NCBI GenBank assembly: GCA_009698045.1
Contig: WLRE01000013.1
Coordinates: forward strand, 1 to 19,926
Reading direction: 5' to 3'
Length of the DNA stretch: 19,926 bases
DNA from: Actinomycetota bacterium
GTDB taxonomy: Bacteria > Actinomycetota > Actinomycetes > Nanopelagicales > Nanopelagicaceae
Shown here: positions 7,009 through 13,359 of the stretch, piece by piece
How positions within the stretch are numbered: position 1 is the stretch's first letter
Layout: each line of letters starts with the position of its first letter
Position numbers and translations under genes: made by a program
The notes under the pieces: model-generated
The model's input: only the letters and a program-made list of their open reading frames with translations
The model's database searches: none
Told to the model about the DNA's origin: nothing

Positions 7009-7569
7009 ATGAAGTACGAGAGAGTTTTTGTTCTCAGCCCAGGCCGGGCGGGATCTAAGACCTTTGTTGAGGCCTGTTCTCACTTAACAAATTACTCAAC
7101 CGCCCACGAATCTCGAGCGGCTCTGCTGGGTGAAGAACGATTCGCATATCCACTTGCGCACATCGAGGCCGATAATCGCCTTACCTGGTTTCTCGGCCCT
7201 TTAGGAGATCACTTTGATGATTCGAACGTTCTATATGTTCATCTGAAGCGAGATAAGGAATCCATCGTCGATAGTTTTTTGCATAGGTTGCGTAATAGCG
7301 AATATCGGGCATCGATAATTGCCGCATTTGCTCATGGAATTGTAATGAAACCAGGGGATTGGAAACCAGAAGAAGAGATCGAAGTTGCCAGGTTATATGT
7401 GTCGACGGTGCAATCCAATATTGAACATTTTCTTCGTGGGCGCAAATCAGTTGTCGTTAACCTCGAGGATGGCGGAGTAAGTTTTCGAGATTTCTTACAG
7501 GAGATTTCGGCAGAAGGGGATATCGAGCAATCGGTGAGAACTTGGTTGACCGTGCATAACGCGCGCTAG
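7009..7569 (+). CDS. Small sulfotransferase-like protein
   Basis: The 186-residue product shows the two PAPS-binding signatures of the sulfotransferase fold. The N-terminal beta-strand/loop VFVLSPGRAGSKTFV (residues 6-20) corresponds to the 5'-phosphosulfate loop (classical RSGTT). The segment YVHLKRDKESIVDSF (76-90) has R81 and S89 in the R-x7-S spacing of the 3'-phosphate-binding motif. It would transfer sulfate from PAPS to a glycan or lipid acceptor, but the substrate cannot be read. It is shorter than most members (about 250-300 aa), so the fold may be minimal. No signal peptide is visible, so it is cytosolic. The gene lies between the secreted-protein gene and a convergent tRNA-Val and appears monocistronic. 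Confidence 0.6.
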   Translation: MKYERVFVLSPGRAGSKTFVEACSHLTNYSTAHESRAALLGEERFAYPLAHIEADNRLTWFLGPLGDHFDDSNVLYVHLKRDKESIVDSFLHRLRNSEYRASIIAAFAHGIVMKPGDWKPEEEIEVARLYVSTVQSNIEHFLRGRKSVVVNLEDGGVSFRDFLQEISAEGDIEQSVRTWLTVHNAR

Positions 7570-7605
7570 TTATCGCTTCTTACTCTCTGCTTCTCTCGCT
7601 GAAGT

Positions 7606-7680
7606 TGGTGGACCGTACTGGGCTCGAACCAGTGACCCCCACAATGTCCATGTGGTGCTCTACCGCTGAGCCAACGATCC
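7606..7680 (-). tRNA. tRNA-Val (anticodon GAC) with atypical G33
   Basis: The minus strand gives a full cloverleaf. The acceptor arm is GGATCGT/ACGGTCC, the D-arm GCTC-AGCGGTA-GAGC, the anticodon arm CCACA-TGGACAT-TGTGG, the variable region GGGTC, and the T-arm ACTGG-TTCGAGC-CCAGT. The discriminator is A73 and CCA is encoded. Centring the 7-nt anticodon loop gives GAC (valine), which agrees with A73. Position 33, almost always U, is G here. No other register pairs the stem. Confidence 0.9.
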
Positions 7681-7687
7681 TTGCTGT

Positions 7688-7724
7688 CGTGCTTTTATAA
7701 CGAGGTTATCGTACCTGAAGCACG
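7688..7724 (-). other. Nested hairpin upstream of tRNA-Val
   Basis: Between the cupin stop and tRNA-Val, bases 7688-7694 pair perfectly with 7718-7724 (7 bp), enclosing a second hairpin, 7697-7701 with 7705-7709. It could terminate the cupin transcript or be a processing structure in a cupin/tRNA-Val co-transcript. A TTGAGG ... TACGAT pair 16 nt apart on the minus strand across the same bases could instead be a separate tRNA promoter. The sequence alone does not decide. Confidence 0.35.
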
Positions 7725-7738
7725 CTATCCCTCAAAAA

Positions 7739-8095
7739 TTATTTGCCTGCCCGTCCAAAATCATCTTCAATGCGCTCAATATCGTCCTCTGCAAATGATG
7801 TCCCTGTTTGAACTTCGACAAAAATAATCTCGTCGGTACCTGTATTAGCTAGGCGATGGAGTACTCCGATTTCGAACTCAACAGTGTCTCCGGGTCCGAC
7901 TGGGGATTGGACGCCATCAATAGTCACAACGCCAGTTCCTTGAACTATGAACCAATGTTCGGCACGGAATTTATGTCGTTGATAAGAGAGTCTGGCACCA
8001 GGATTCATCCAAATGCATTTGACCTTGTGGGTGGCAGATTCCTGCAGTACTTCATAGCGACCCCATGGTCGTTCTGATTTTTCGAGATCCGCCAT
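7739..8095 (-). CDS. ManC-type mannose-6-phosphate isomerase cupin-domain protein
   Basis: The 118-residue product matches the C-terminal cupin (type II phosphomannose isomerase) domain of bifunctional ManC proteins almost end to end. It has RPWGRYEVL (9-17), the metal motif YQRHKFRAEHW (38-48; Q39, H41, E46) with H80 in GVLHRL, and the ending VEVQTGTSFAEDDIERIEDDFGR (split: VEVQTG 94-99, EDDIERIEDDFGR 103-115). A single-domain enzyme would interconvert mannose-6-phosphate and fructose-6-phosphate, feeding GDP-mannose used for PIM and glycan synthesis. A regulatory or other sugar-phosphate role is possible. AAGGGAAG about 9 nt before the ATG is a plausible ribosome-binding site. It lies between tRNA-Cys and tRNA-Val on the same strand, so it may be transcribed with the tRNAs. 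Confidence 0.8.
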   Translation of the reverse strand: MADLEKSERPWGRYEVLQESATHKVKCIWMNPGARLSYQRHKFRAEHWFIVQGTGVVTIDGVQSPVGPGDTVEFEIGVLHRLANTGTDEIIFVEVQTGTSFAEDDIERIEDDFGRAGK

Positions 8096-8150
8096 CTGCT
8101 TATCTTCCCTTAGTTCTATCTAAAGTGTCATTGCTTTCTGGTGAAAATGA

Positions 8151-8224
8151 TGGAGGTCGGAACGGGATTTGAACCCGTGTGGCAGGATTTGCAGTCCTGA
8201 GCCTCGCCTCTCGGCCATCCGACC
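8151..8224 (-). tRNA. tRNA-Cys (anticodon GCA)
   Basis: The minus strand folds with acceptor arm GGTCGGA/TCCGACC, anticodon stem CAGGA/TCCTG around loop CTGCAAA (anticodon GCA), and T-arm ACGGG-TTCAAAT-CCCGT. The discriminator is U73, a cysteine identity element, and CCA is encoded. Confidence 0.95.
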
Positions 8225-8275
8225 TTGTCTTCATCGCACATATGCATTTAATAAAGCGAGTTATTGCCGACTGAG

Positions 8276-8348
8276 AGCGGACGACCGGGTTCGAACCGGC
8301 GACCTGAACCTTGGCAAGGTTCCGCGCTACCAACTGCGCTACGTCCGC
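8276..8348 (-). tRNA. tRNA-Gly (anticodon GCC)
   Basis: The minus strand folds with acceptor arm GCGGACG/CGTCCGC, D-arm GCGC/GCGC, and anticodon stem AACCT/AGGTT around loop TGCCA-containing bases (anticodon GCC). The T-arm is GCCGG-TTCGAAC-CCGGT (one G-T pair) and the discriminator is U73. CCA is not encoded: the bases after U73 read CTC, unlike the two neighbouring tRNAs. Confidence 0.95.
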
Positions 8349-8368
8349 GTATTAACTTGTGAGGGAGC

Positions 8369-8374
8369 AATCTA
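8369..8374 (-). promoter_or_regulatory. Possible -10 element for the Gly-Cys(-Val) tRNA transcript
   Basis: TAGATT on the minus strand lies 20 nt before the tRNA-Gly 5' end. A TTAGGC about 15 nt further upstream is a poor -35 candidate. The element is divergent from the pabB promoter. Confidence 0.3.
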
Positions 8375-8419
8375 GCGCAAAATCCCCCCGCCTAACCAAT
8401 CGAAGGGAATTCTTAAAGA

Positions 8420-8431
8420 TAGCGTTCGCTC
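8420..8431 (+). promoter_or_regulatory. Putative leaderless promoter of pabB
   Basis: TAGCGT (8420-8425) is followed by TCGCTC and the ATG at 8432. It is a full TANNNT match with 6-nt spacing. An upstream AAGGGAA is too far away (about 22 nt) to serve as a Shine-Dalgarno sequence. Confidence 0.45.
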
Positions 8432-9424
8432 ATGAACTCGACCCTCGCTCCGCGCTTCTGGATGGATGGGTTGCTGGCTACGGATTTGCTTGAGATATCG
8501 CATGATCCTGCGGCTCTAAATTCCCCAGGCTTCTGGGCTGTAATGGCTACATATGAAGGCCAATGGACCTGCGCCAAGTTTGCGACGGTGATTCAGGCTT
8601 CGGTTCCGGCCGCCTCGTGGCAGGGAGTAAATACTCCTTGGGTAAGTTCCCATTCGCGCGAGGAATACTTGCAATATGTGGAAGATATTCGAGGCGAAAT
8701 TCTTGCGGGCAATATCTATCAAGCTAACGCTTGTCGAATTTTGAGCACGGCATTTTCCGGTTCTCTCGATGGACTCTTCCAACAAATCGCGAAGGATAAT
8801 CCAGCGCCCTACATGGCTTATCTCAACATTCCTGATTGGGAAATTGCCTCGGCCTCCCCGGAACTCTTTATTTCGATAGATGATCAAAGAATGATTACAG
8901 GTAAACCCATTAAGGGAACTTCTCGAACGAGAGAATTCGGCGAGAAAGATCGGGCCGAGAACATCATGATTGTGGACTTGATGCGAAATGATTTTGGGCG
9001 AATCTGTGAACCCGGTTCGATTACGACGCCACGTCTGCTTGAAGTAGAACAACACCCTGGTCTCTTTCATCTCGTCTCTGACATCCAAGGCAAACTCAGA
9101 ACTCAATCGCAATGGAGCGAGATAGCCGATGCCTTAATGCCTCCTGGCTCCATTAGTGGGGCGCCAAAAATTGCAGCCATGAAGGAGATTTCTAAGCATG
9201 AAAATCTACGTGGGCCCTACTGCGGAGCATTGGGCTATGTACATAATGGAATTGCGAAGTTATCGGTCGGAATTCGGATGTTCTGGCGTGAAGGTACAGG
9301 TGATCTGCAATTTGGAACCGGCGCTGGAATAACGTGGGGAAGTGTGCCGCAATCTGAATGGGAAGAGACAGAATTAAAGGCAGCACGTCTTATGTCAATT
9401 GCATCTGGAAATTTTCAAGGATGA
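8432..9424 (+). CDS. pabB: Aminodeoxychorismate synthase component I
   Basis: This enzyme converts chorismate plus ammonia to 4-amino-4-deoxychorismate, the first step of p-aminobenzoate and folate synthesis. The chorismate-binding domain is complete: SREEYLQYVEDIRGEI (75-90), PIKGT (159-163), LMRND (183-187), GSISGAPK (239-246) and the C-terminal FGTGAGITWGS (294-304). Lys161 in PIKGT is the residue that separates PabB from anthranilate synthase TrpE, which has Ala there. At 330 aa it lacks most of the N-terminal domain of E. coli PabB (about 450 aa), as do many short actinobacterial forms. The glutamine amidotransferase partner (PabA/TrpG) is not in the window. The next gene, pabC, begins 7 bp after the stop. 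Confidence 0.9.
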   Translation: MNSTLAPRFWMDGLLATDLLEISHDPAALNSPGFWAVMATYEGQWTCAKFATVIQASVPAASWQGVNTPWVSSHSREEYLQYVEDIRGEILAGNIYQANACRILSTAFSGSLDGLFQQIAKDNPAPYMAYLNIPDWEIASASPELFISIDDQRMITGKPIKGTSRTREFGEKDRAENIMIVDLMRNDFGRICEPGSITTPRLLEVEQHPGLFHLVSDIQGKLRTQSQWSEIADALMPPGSISGAPKIAAMKEISKHENLRGPYCGALGYVHNGIAKLSVGIRMFWREGTGDLQFGTGAGITWGSVPQSEWEETELKAARLMSIASGNFQG

Positions 9425-9431
9425 TGAGCTC

Positions 9432-10217
9432 ATGAGTTTCTGGTATCGCGGACAAATCCATCATTCCAATGAAATATCTCTGCCCATTGATTCGATGTCG
9501 TGGCAGCGAGGGGATGGAATTTTCGAAACCCTCAGAGTCGTAAATGGAACTCCCTATTTCTTGAGGCGACATCTTGATCGACTTTCTACTTCGTTGGAAC
9601 GTTGCGGTTTCCCATCCCTGGACCTCGAATATGTGACCAATGCGGCCATTGATTTAGCGAAAAATGGAACTAAGGCACAACTCGAACGAATGCGAATCAC
9701 TGCCTATCGCGATGGAGAACTAATCATGACTCTAACGGCTAGTAAGCCAAGTGTCGGTTTGCAGCATTTCATGGTGAGCAGAGCGCCGGTTAATAGTGCA
9801 TCGCTTATGAGTGGCAACAAAGCGGCTTCCTATTTTGAATTTATGCAACAGCGAGCGATTGCGGAAAGGTCGGGATTTGGTGATGCAATTCTGTCGAATA
9901 TGAACGGCGTGATAACCGAAACGAGTTTGGCAAATCTTCTTCTCGAAATTGATGGAACTTTACGAACGCCAACTTTGGAGTCAGGTGCGCTGCCCGGGAT
10001 AACCCGTTCACTTATTCTTGAATGGTCACCAGAGATCATTGAAATCGATACCCATATAGATGAACTGAGCAAGGTCACCGCTGCAGCCTCAGTGTCCAGC
10101 GTTTTTGGCGTGGTTCCTATCGAATCCATAGAGCATCGAACTCTTGTGCGCTCCGCTAATATCGCTGAAGTGAGTAAGGTTTTTGAAGAGCGCGCTTTAA
10201 TGAACCCAAGCTATTGA
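9432..10217 (+). CDS. pabC: Aminodeoxychorismate lyase, PLP-dependent class IV aminotransferase fold
   Basis: This enzyme releases pyruvate from aminodeoxychorismate to give p-aminobenzoate, completing the step started by PabB. The 261-residue product has the fold-IV features: RGDGIFETLRV (26-36), the PLP-binding lysine K130 in GNKAASYFEF, E163 in VITETSLANLL and the phosphate-binding LESGALPGITR (182-192). Start ATG 9432 was chosen over an in-frame TTG at 9399 because the latter overlaps pabB and adds a non-family leader, and AAGG lies 11 nt upstream of 9432. A D-amino-acid or branched-chain aminotransferase is the alternative within this fold, but adjacency to pabB favours PabC. Confidence 0.85.
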   Translation: MSFWYRGQIHHSNEISLPIDSMSWQRGDGIFETLRVVNGTPYFLRRHLDRLSTSLERCGFPSLDLEYVTNAAIDLAKNGTKAQLERMRITAYRDGELIMTLTASKPSVGLQHFMVSRAPVNSASLMSGNKAASYFEFMQQRAIAERSGFGDAILSNMNGVITETSLANLLLEIDGTLRTPTLESGALPGITRSLILEWSPEIIEIDTHIDELSKVTAAASVSSVFGVVPIESIEHRTLVRSANIAEVSKVFEERALMNPSY

Positions 10218-10227
10218 GAGTTATTGG

Positions 10228-10239
10228 TAACCTAACCCC
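10228..10239 (+). promoter_or_regulatory. Putative leaderless promoter of thrS
   Basis: TAACCT (10228-10233) is followed by AACCCC and the ATG at 10240. It is a full TANNNT match with 6-nt spacing. There is no room for a T-box leader, so this thrS is not controlled by one. Confidence 0.5.
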
Positions 10240-12231
10240 ATGTCCGGGATTTCCATAGAAGTTGATGGAGCGGCTCTAACAGTAGAGGCCGATCAACGCC
10301 CGACCCATATTTTTGCCGATCGGCCAGAAGTTGTCGTATGTAAGGTTAATGGCGAGCTCAAGGATTTATGGACCGAACTTGCGGCAGGAGACCGAGTTGA
10401 GGGCGTCACCATCGATTCTCCTGAAGGGCTTGCAGTGCTTCGTCACTCCACTGCACACGTTCTTGCCCAAGCTGTTCAAGAAGTTTTTCCTGATACAAAG
10501 CTTGGAATTGGTCCGCCGATCACAGATGGTTTTTATTACGACTTTGACCCAGCAAAGCCATTCACGCCGGAAGACTTAGAAAAACTCGAGTCGGCGATGC
10601 GCAAGATTGTAAAAGCTGGACAACGTTTCCGCCGCCGAGTTGTTACGGATGATCAAGCACGCACAGAACTTGCACACGAACCATATAAGTGCGAACTCAT
10701 TGGTTTAAAGTCCACTGCAACTGATGACGAATCCAATGTTGAAGTTGGCGCTGGCGAATTAACGATTTATGACAATTTGGGTCGCGATGGTCAGCCTGCT
10801 TGGTCAGATCTCTGTCGTGGACCTCATCTTCCTTCGACCAAACATATTCCTGCTTTCAAATTGATGAGATCCGCGGGTGCTTACTGGCGTGGTTCTGAGA
10901 AAAACCCGATGTTGCAACGCATCTATGGAACGGCCTGGCCTTCACAAGAATCCCTTGATTCATATTTGCAATTGCTGATTGAAGCCGAGAAGCGGGATCA
11001 TCGTCGGCTAGGAGCAGAGCTCGATCTCTTCTCCTTCCCGGAAGAGATTGGTTCTGGGCTTGCGGTATTTCATCCCAAGGGCGGAATTATTCGCCGTGCG
11101 ATGGAGGACTATTCTCGACGTCGTCACGAAGAAGAAAATTACCAATTTGTCTACTCACCACATTTAACTAAGTCGGCACTCTTTGAAACATCGGGCCACT
11201 TGGATTGGTACTCCGAGGGCATGTACCCACCGATGGTGATGGATGAAGAGTTCCATGCTGATGGAACAATTAAACGCCAAGGCCAGAAGTACTACATGAA
11301 ACCGATGAACTGCCCGTTCCATAATTTGATTTACAAATCAGGGTCACGCTCTTATCGCGATCTTCCGCTTCGCCTCTTTGAATTCGGCACTGTTTATCGC
11401 TACGAAAAGTCTGGCGTTATGCACGGCCTCACTCGTGCACGTGGATTTACTCAAGATGATGCTCACATTTACTGCACGAAAGAGCAGATGCCGGGCGAGC
11501 TAGATAGCTTGTTGACCTTCGTTTTGAATCTACTCCGCGATTATGGCCTTGAAGATTTCTATCTTGAGCTTTCTACCCGTAACCCAGAGAAATCGGTGGG
11601 AGAAGATGCTGAATGGGAGGAAGCAACAGAGGCACTTCGCAAGGCTGCCGAAAAGCAGAACTTACAGCTGGTTATGGATCCAGGTGGAGCTGCGTTTTAC
11701 GGTCCGAAGATTTCTGTGCAAGCAAAGGATGCGATTGGTCGCACATGGCAGATGTCCACTATTCAAGTTGATTTCCAGTTGCCACAGCGATTCGATTTGG
11801 AATACCAATCTTCCGATGGCATCCGTCAACAACCGGTAATGATTCATCGCGCACTTTTCGGTTCGATCGAGCGTTTTTTCGGCGTACTTACTGAACATTA
11901 CGCAGGAGCCTTTCCTCCGTGGCTAGCTCCGGTACAGGTTCGTGCTATTCCCGTAGCGGACGCTTTTACTCCCTATCTCGAAGGCATTGTTTTAGAGATG
12001 CGCAAGTCGGGCATACGCGTTGATATAGATGCCTCCGATGATCGCATGCAAAAGAAAGTTCGTAACGCTCAAATGGAGAAGATTCCATTCATGATGATAG
12101 CTGGCGAAGAAGATCAGGCAGCCGGTGCTGTTTCATTTCGCTATCGCAACGGTGAGCAGAAGAATGGAATCTCCATTCAAGATGCAATAGATGAAGTTCT
12201 GAAATCCATCGCTGCGCGTATTCAGATTTAA
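10240..12231 (+). CDS. thrS: Threonyl-tRNA synthetase
   Basis: This enzyme charges tRNA-Thr with threonine. The 663-residue protein has all domains in order: a TGS domain (about 1-62), the editing domain with the H69-x3-H73 and C192/H196 (CRGPH) sites, the class II catalytic core (about 260-555) and the anticodon-binding domain (about 560-663). Zn ligands C358 (YMKPMNCPFH), H409 (FTQDDAHIYC) and H536 (VMIHRALFGSIERF) are present. Motif 2 is FEFGTVYRYEKSG and motif 3 surrounds FGSIERF. Editing residues are intact, so Ser-tRNA-Thr proofreading is expected. The first codon is AUG directly after a -10-like hexamer. The stop is followed at once by the HIT gene, suggesting co-transcription, as in mycobacteria. 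Confidence 0.98.
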   Translation: MSGISIEVDGAALTVEADQRPTHIFADRPEVVVCKVNGELKDLWTELAAGDRVEGVTIDSPEGLAVLRHSTAHVLAQAVQEVFPDTKLGIGPPITDGFYYDFDPAKPFTPEDLEKLESAMRKIVKAGQRFRRRVVTDDQARTELAHEPYKCELIGLKSTATDDESNVEVGAGELTIYDNLGRDGQPAWSDLCRGPHLPSTKHIPAFKLMRSAGAYWRGSEKNPMLQRIYGTAWPSQESLDSYLQLLIEAEKRDHRRLGAELDLFSFPEEIGSGLAVFHPKGGIIRRAMEDYSRRRHEEENYQFVYSPHLTKSALFETSGHLDWYSEGMYPPMVMDEEFHADGTIKRQGQKYYMKPMNCPFHNLIYKSGSRSYRDLPLRLFEFGTVYRYEKSGVMHGLTRARGFTQDDAHIYCTKEQMPGELDSLLTFVLNLLRDYGLEDFYLELSTRNPEKSVGEDAEWEEATEALRKAAEKQNLQLVMDPGGAAFYGPKISVQAKDAIGRTWQMSTIQVDFQLPQRFDLEYQSSDGIRQQPVMIHRALFGSIERFFGVLTEHYAGAFPPWLAPVQVRAIPVADAFTPYLEGIVLEMRKSGIRVDIDASDDRMQKKVRNAQMEKIPFMMIAGEEDQAAGAVSFRYRNGEQKNGISIQDAIDEVLKSIAARIQI

Positions 12232-12234
12232 GTG

Positions 12235-12768
12235 ATGACTGACCAGACCCTGACCGGTGGAGCGGGAATGCCGGATCGATGGCAACGTCTATGGGCGCCG
12301 CATCGCATGAGTTATTTAACGGGGGAGAACCGTCCGCTACCCGGAAACGAAGTGGAATGCCCTTTCTGCAAAATTCAAAGCTTGTCCGATGAGGACGGTT
12401 TGATTGTTGCCCGCGGCCGAGAGGCTTATGTGGTTATGAATTTATATCCCTATAACGTGGGGCACGTTCTCATTTGTGCAAATCGCCATGTCGCTGATTT
12501 AACCGAGCTCTCCGACTCGGAGCGCAATGAAATCTCGCAACTCACGGCCCGCGCTATGCAGACGATTCGCAAAGTCAGCACCCCGCAAGGTTTTAACTTG
12601 GGTATGAACCAGGGCGAAGTTTCTGGCGCAGGCGTGGCAGCGCATATTCACCAACACGTTGTCCCACGTTGGTTTGGAGATGCAAATTTCATGCCGATTA
12701 TTGGACAGACAAAAGTCTTGCCTGAACTGCTTTTACAGACGCGAGCAGACCTAGCTGCTCATTGGTAA
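12235..12768 (+). CDS. HIT-family hydrolase, Ap4A-phosphorylase-like
   Basis: This is a histidine-triad nucleotide hydrolase/transferase with the catalytic HxHxH in AAHIHQHVVPRW (about residues 136-147) and a CPFC pair near the N-terminus (about 42-45). By position after thrS and before pgsA, and by its WQRLWAPHRMSYL opening, it corresponds to the mycobacterial Rv2613c type, an Ap4A phosphorylase cleaving diadenosine tetraphosphate. ThrRS can itself make Ap4A, so the pairing is functionally sensible (inference). A GTG lies immediately before the ATG at 12235 and could also initiate; either way the gene starts right after the thrS stop. Its 3' end overlaps the convergent EF-G-like gene by 18 bp. 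Confidence 0.88.
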   Translation: MTDQTLTGGAGMPDRWQRLWAPHRMSYLTGENRPLPGNEVECPFCKIQSLSDEDGLIVARGREAYVVMNLYPYNVGHVLICANRHVADLTELSDSERNEISQLTARAMQTIRKVSTPQGFNLGMNQGEVSGAGVAAHIHQHVVPRWFGDANFMPIIGQTKVLPELLLQTRADLAAHW

Positions 12769-13341
12769 CAGATTTAAATATTGCGCTATCTCGTTAAGGC
12801 CAAGACCAGTCTCTGGGATGTATGGCAAGGATGGATAAAGTAAACCTTGCTCGAATGCGCCATCTCCCGCAGCTTCTACTGCTTCCAAAAATTCCTTACG
12901 AAATTCGAAGACCAAAACTTTGTGTTCTGAATCGCTATCGCGAACTATTAAGTTCTCCGTTTGAATTTCACGAATCTGTAGCGTATCCAAGTCGATAAGC
13001 GCGGCTGGTGACCCATCATCTGAATGTAAAACGAGAAACGGCGTAACGAGCGGATCGAATTGTTTTCCGGCGATTGCACTCATGTCATCAAAATCTAGAT
13101 CTGCTCCAACTAAATCAGTGATTACGACGATTGAGGGGACGTAAAGTTCTCGAGCTAGCTCCCATGATTTTTGGTCATCGCTACTCGCTCCATGTTGAGC
13201 GCTGATTAAAAAGAGTGCAGCATCGCATGCCTCGATTTCACTGCTCTGCCCTCCGAGTAACCTCACGAGCTCCTCGCTGCCGGGCCCTACGGGAAGAAGG
13301 CGCAATTTTGGCGCGATAGGCGTGGAAATTAGGTTGCTCAT
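12751..13341 (-). CDS. Degenerate EF-G-like G-domain protein (probable pseudo-GTPase)
   Basis: This 196-residue protein aligns by eye with the second half of the EF-G G domain and its G' insert. CDAALFLISAQHG (39-51) matches the strand and loop after EF-G G3. VPSIVVITDLVGADLDF (68-84) matches the G4 region (FVNKMDRxGADF) with NKxD lost. TPFLVLHSDDGSPAALIDL (100-118) matches the 'P..G....F.G.iDL' segment, and RKEFLEAVEAAGDGAFEQGL (148-167) resembles the REKLIEAVAE...E..L helix. There is no P-loop, no DTPGH and no domains II-V. GTP binding is therefore unlikely, and a scaffolding or ribosome-related role is speculation. An in-frame start at 13443 exists but would overlap pgsA, so ATG 13341 was preferred. 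Minus-strand in a plus-strand block, it is flanked by a convergent HIT gene and divergent pgsA. Confidence 0.7.
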   Translation of the reverse strand: MSNLISTPIAPKLRLLPVGPGSEELVRLLGGQSSEIEACDAALFLISAQHGASSDDQKSWELARELYVPSIVVITDLVGADLDFDDMSAIAGKQFDPLVTPFLVLHSDDGSPAALIDLDTLQIREIQTENLIVRDSDSEHKVLVFEFRKEFLEAVEAAGDGAFEQGLLYPSLPYIPETGLGLNEIAQYLNLLPMSS

Positions 13342-13349
13342 GGGAGGCA

Positions 13350-13359
13350 AGCCTACGAT
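13350..13359. promoter_or_regulatory. Overlapping divergent -10 elements (EF-G-like gene / pgsA)
   Basis: The ten bases AGCCTACGAT hold TAGGCT on the minus strand (13350-13355; 8 nt before ATG 13341) and TACGAT on the plus strand (13354-13359; 7 nt before ATG 13367), sharing two bases. Both fit TANNNT. The two start codons are only 25 bp apart, leaving no room for separate leaders. Confidence 0.4.

Noticed and set aside
8100..8375. Two short open frames (minus and plus) across the tRNA-Cys/tRNA-Gly region
   Set aside because: They run through the tRNA genes, and the translated 'motifs' are tRNA T-arm sequence.
7570..8431. Integrase attachment site at the tRNA genes
   Set aside because: No integrase gene was seen, and I did not notice a repeated tRNA 3' end within the window.
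8516..9112. 198-codon open frame on the minus strand
   Set aside because: Lies wholly antisense to pabB, has no recognisable domain or promoter, and its composition follows from the pabB codons.
10200..10240. T-box or other riboswitch ahead of thrS
   Set aside because: Only 22 bp separate the pabC stop from the thrS ATG, and the hexamer spacing implies a leaderless message.
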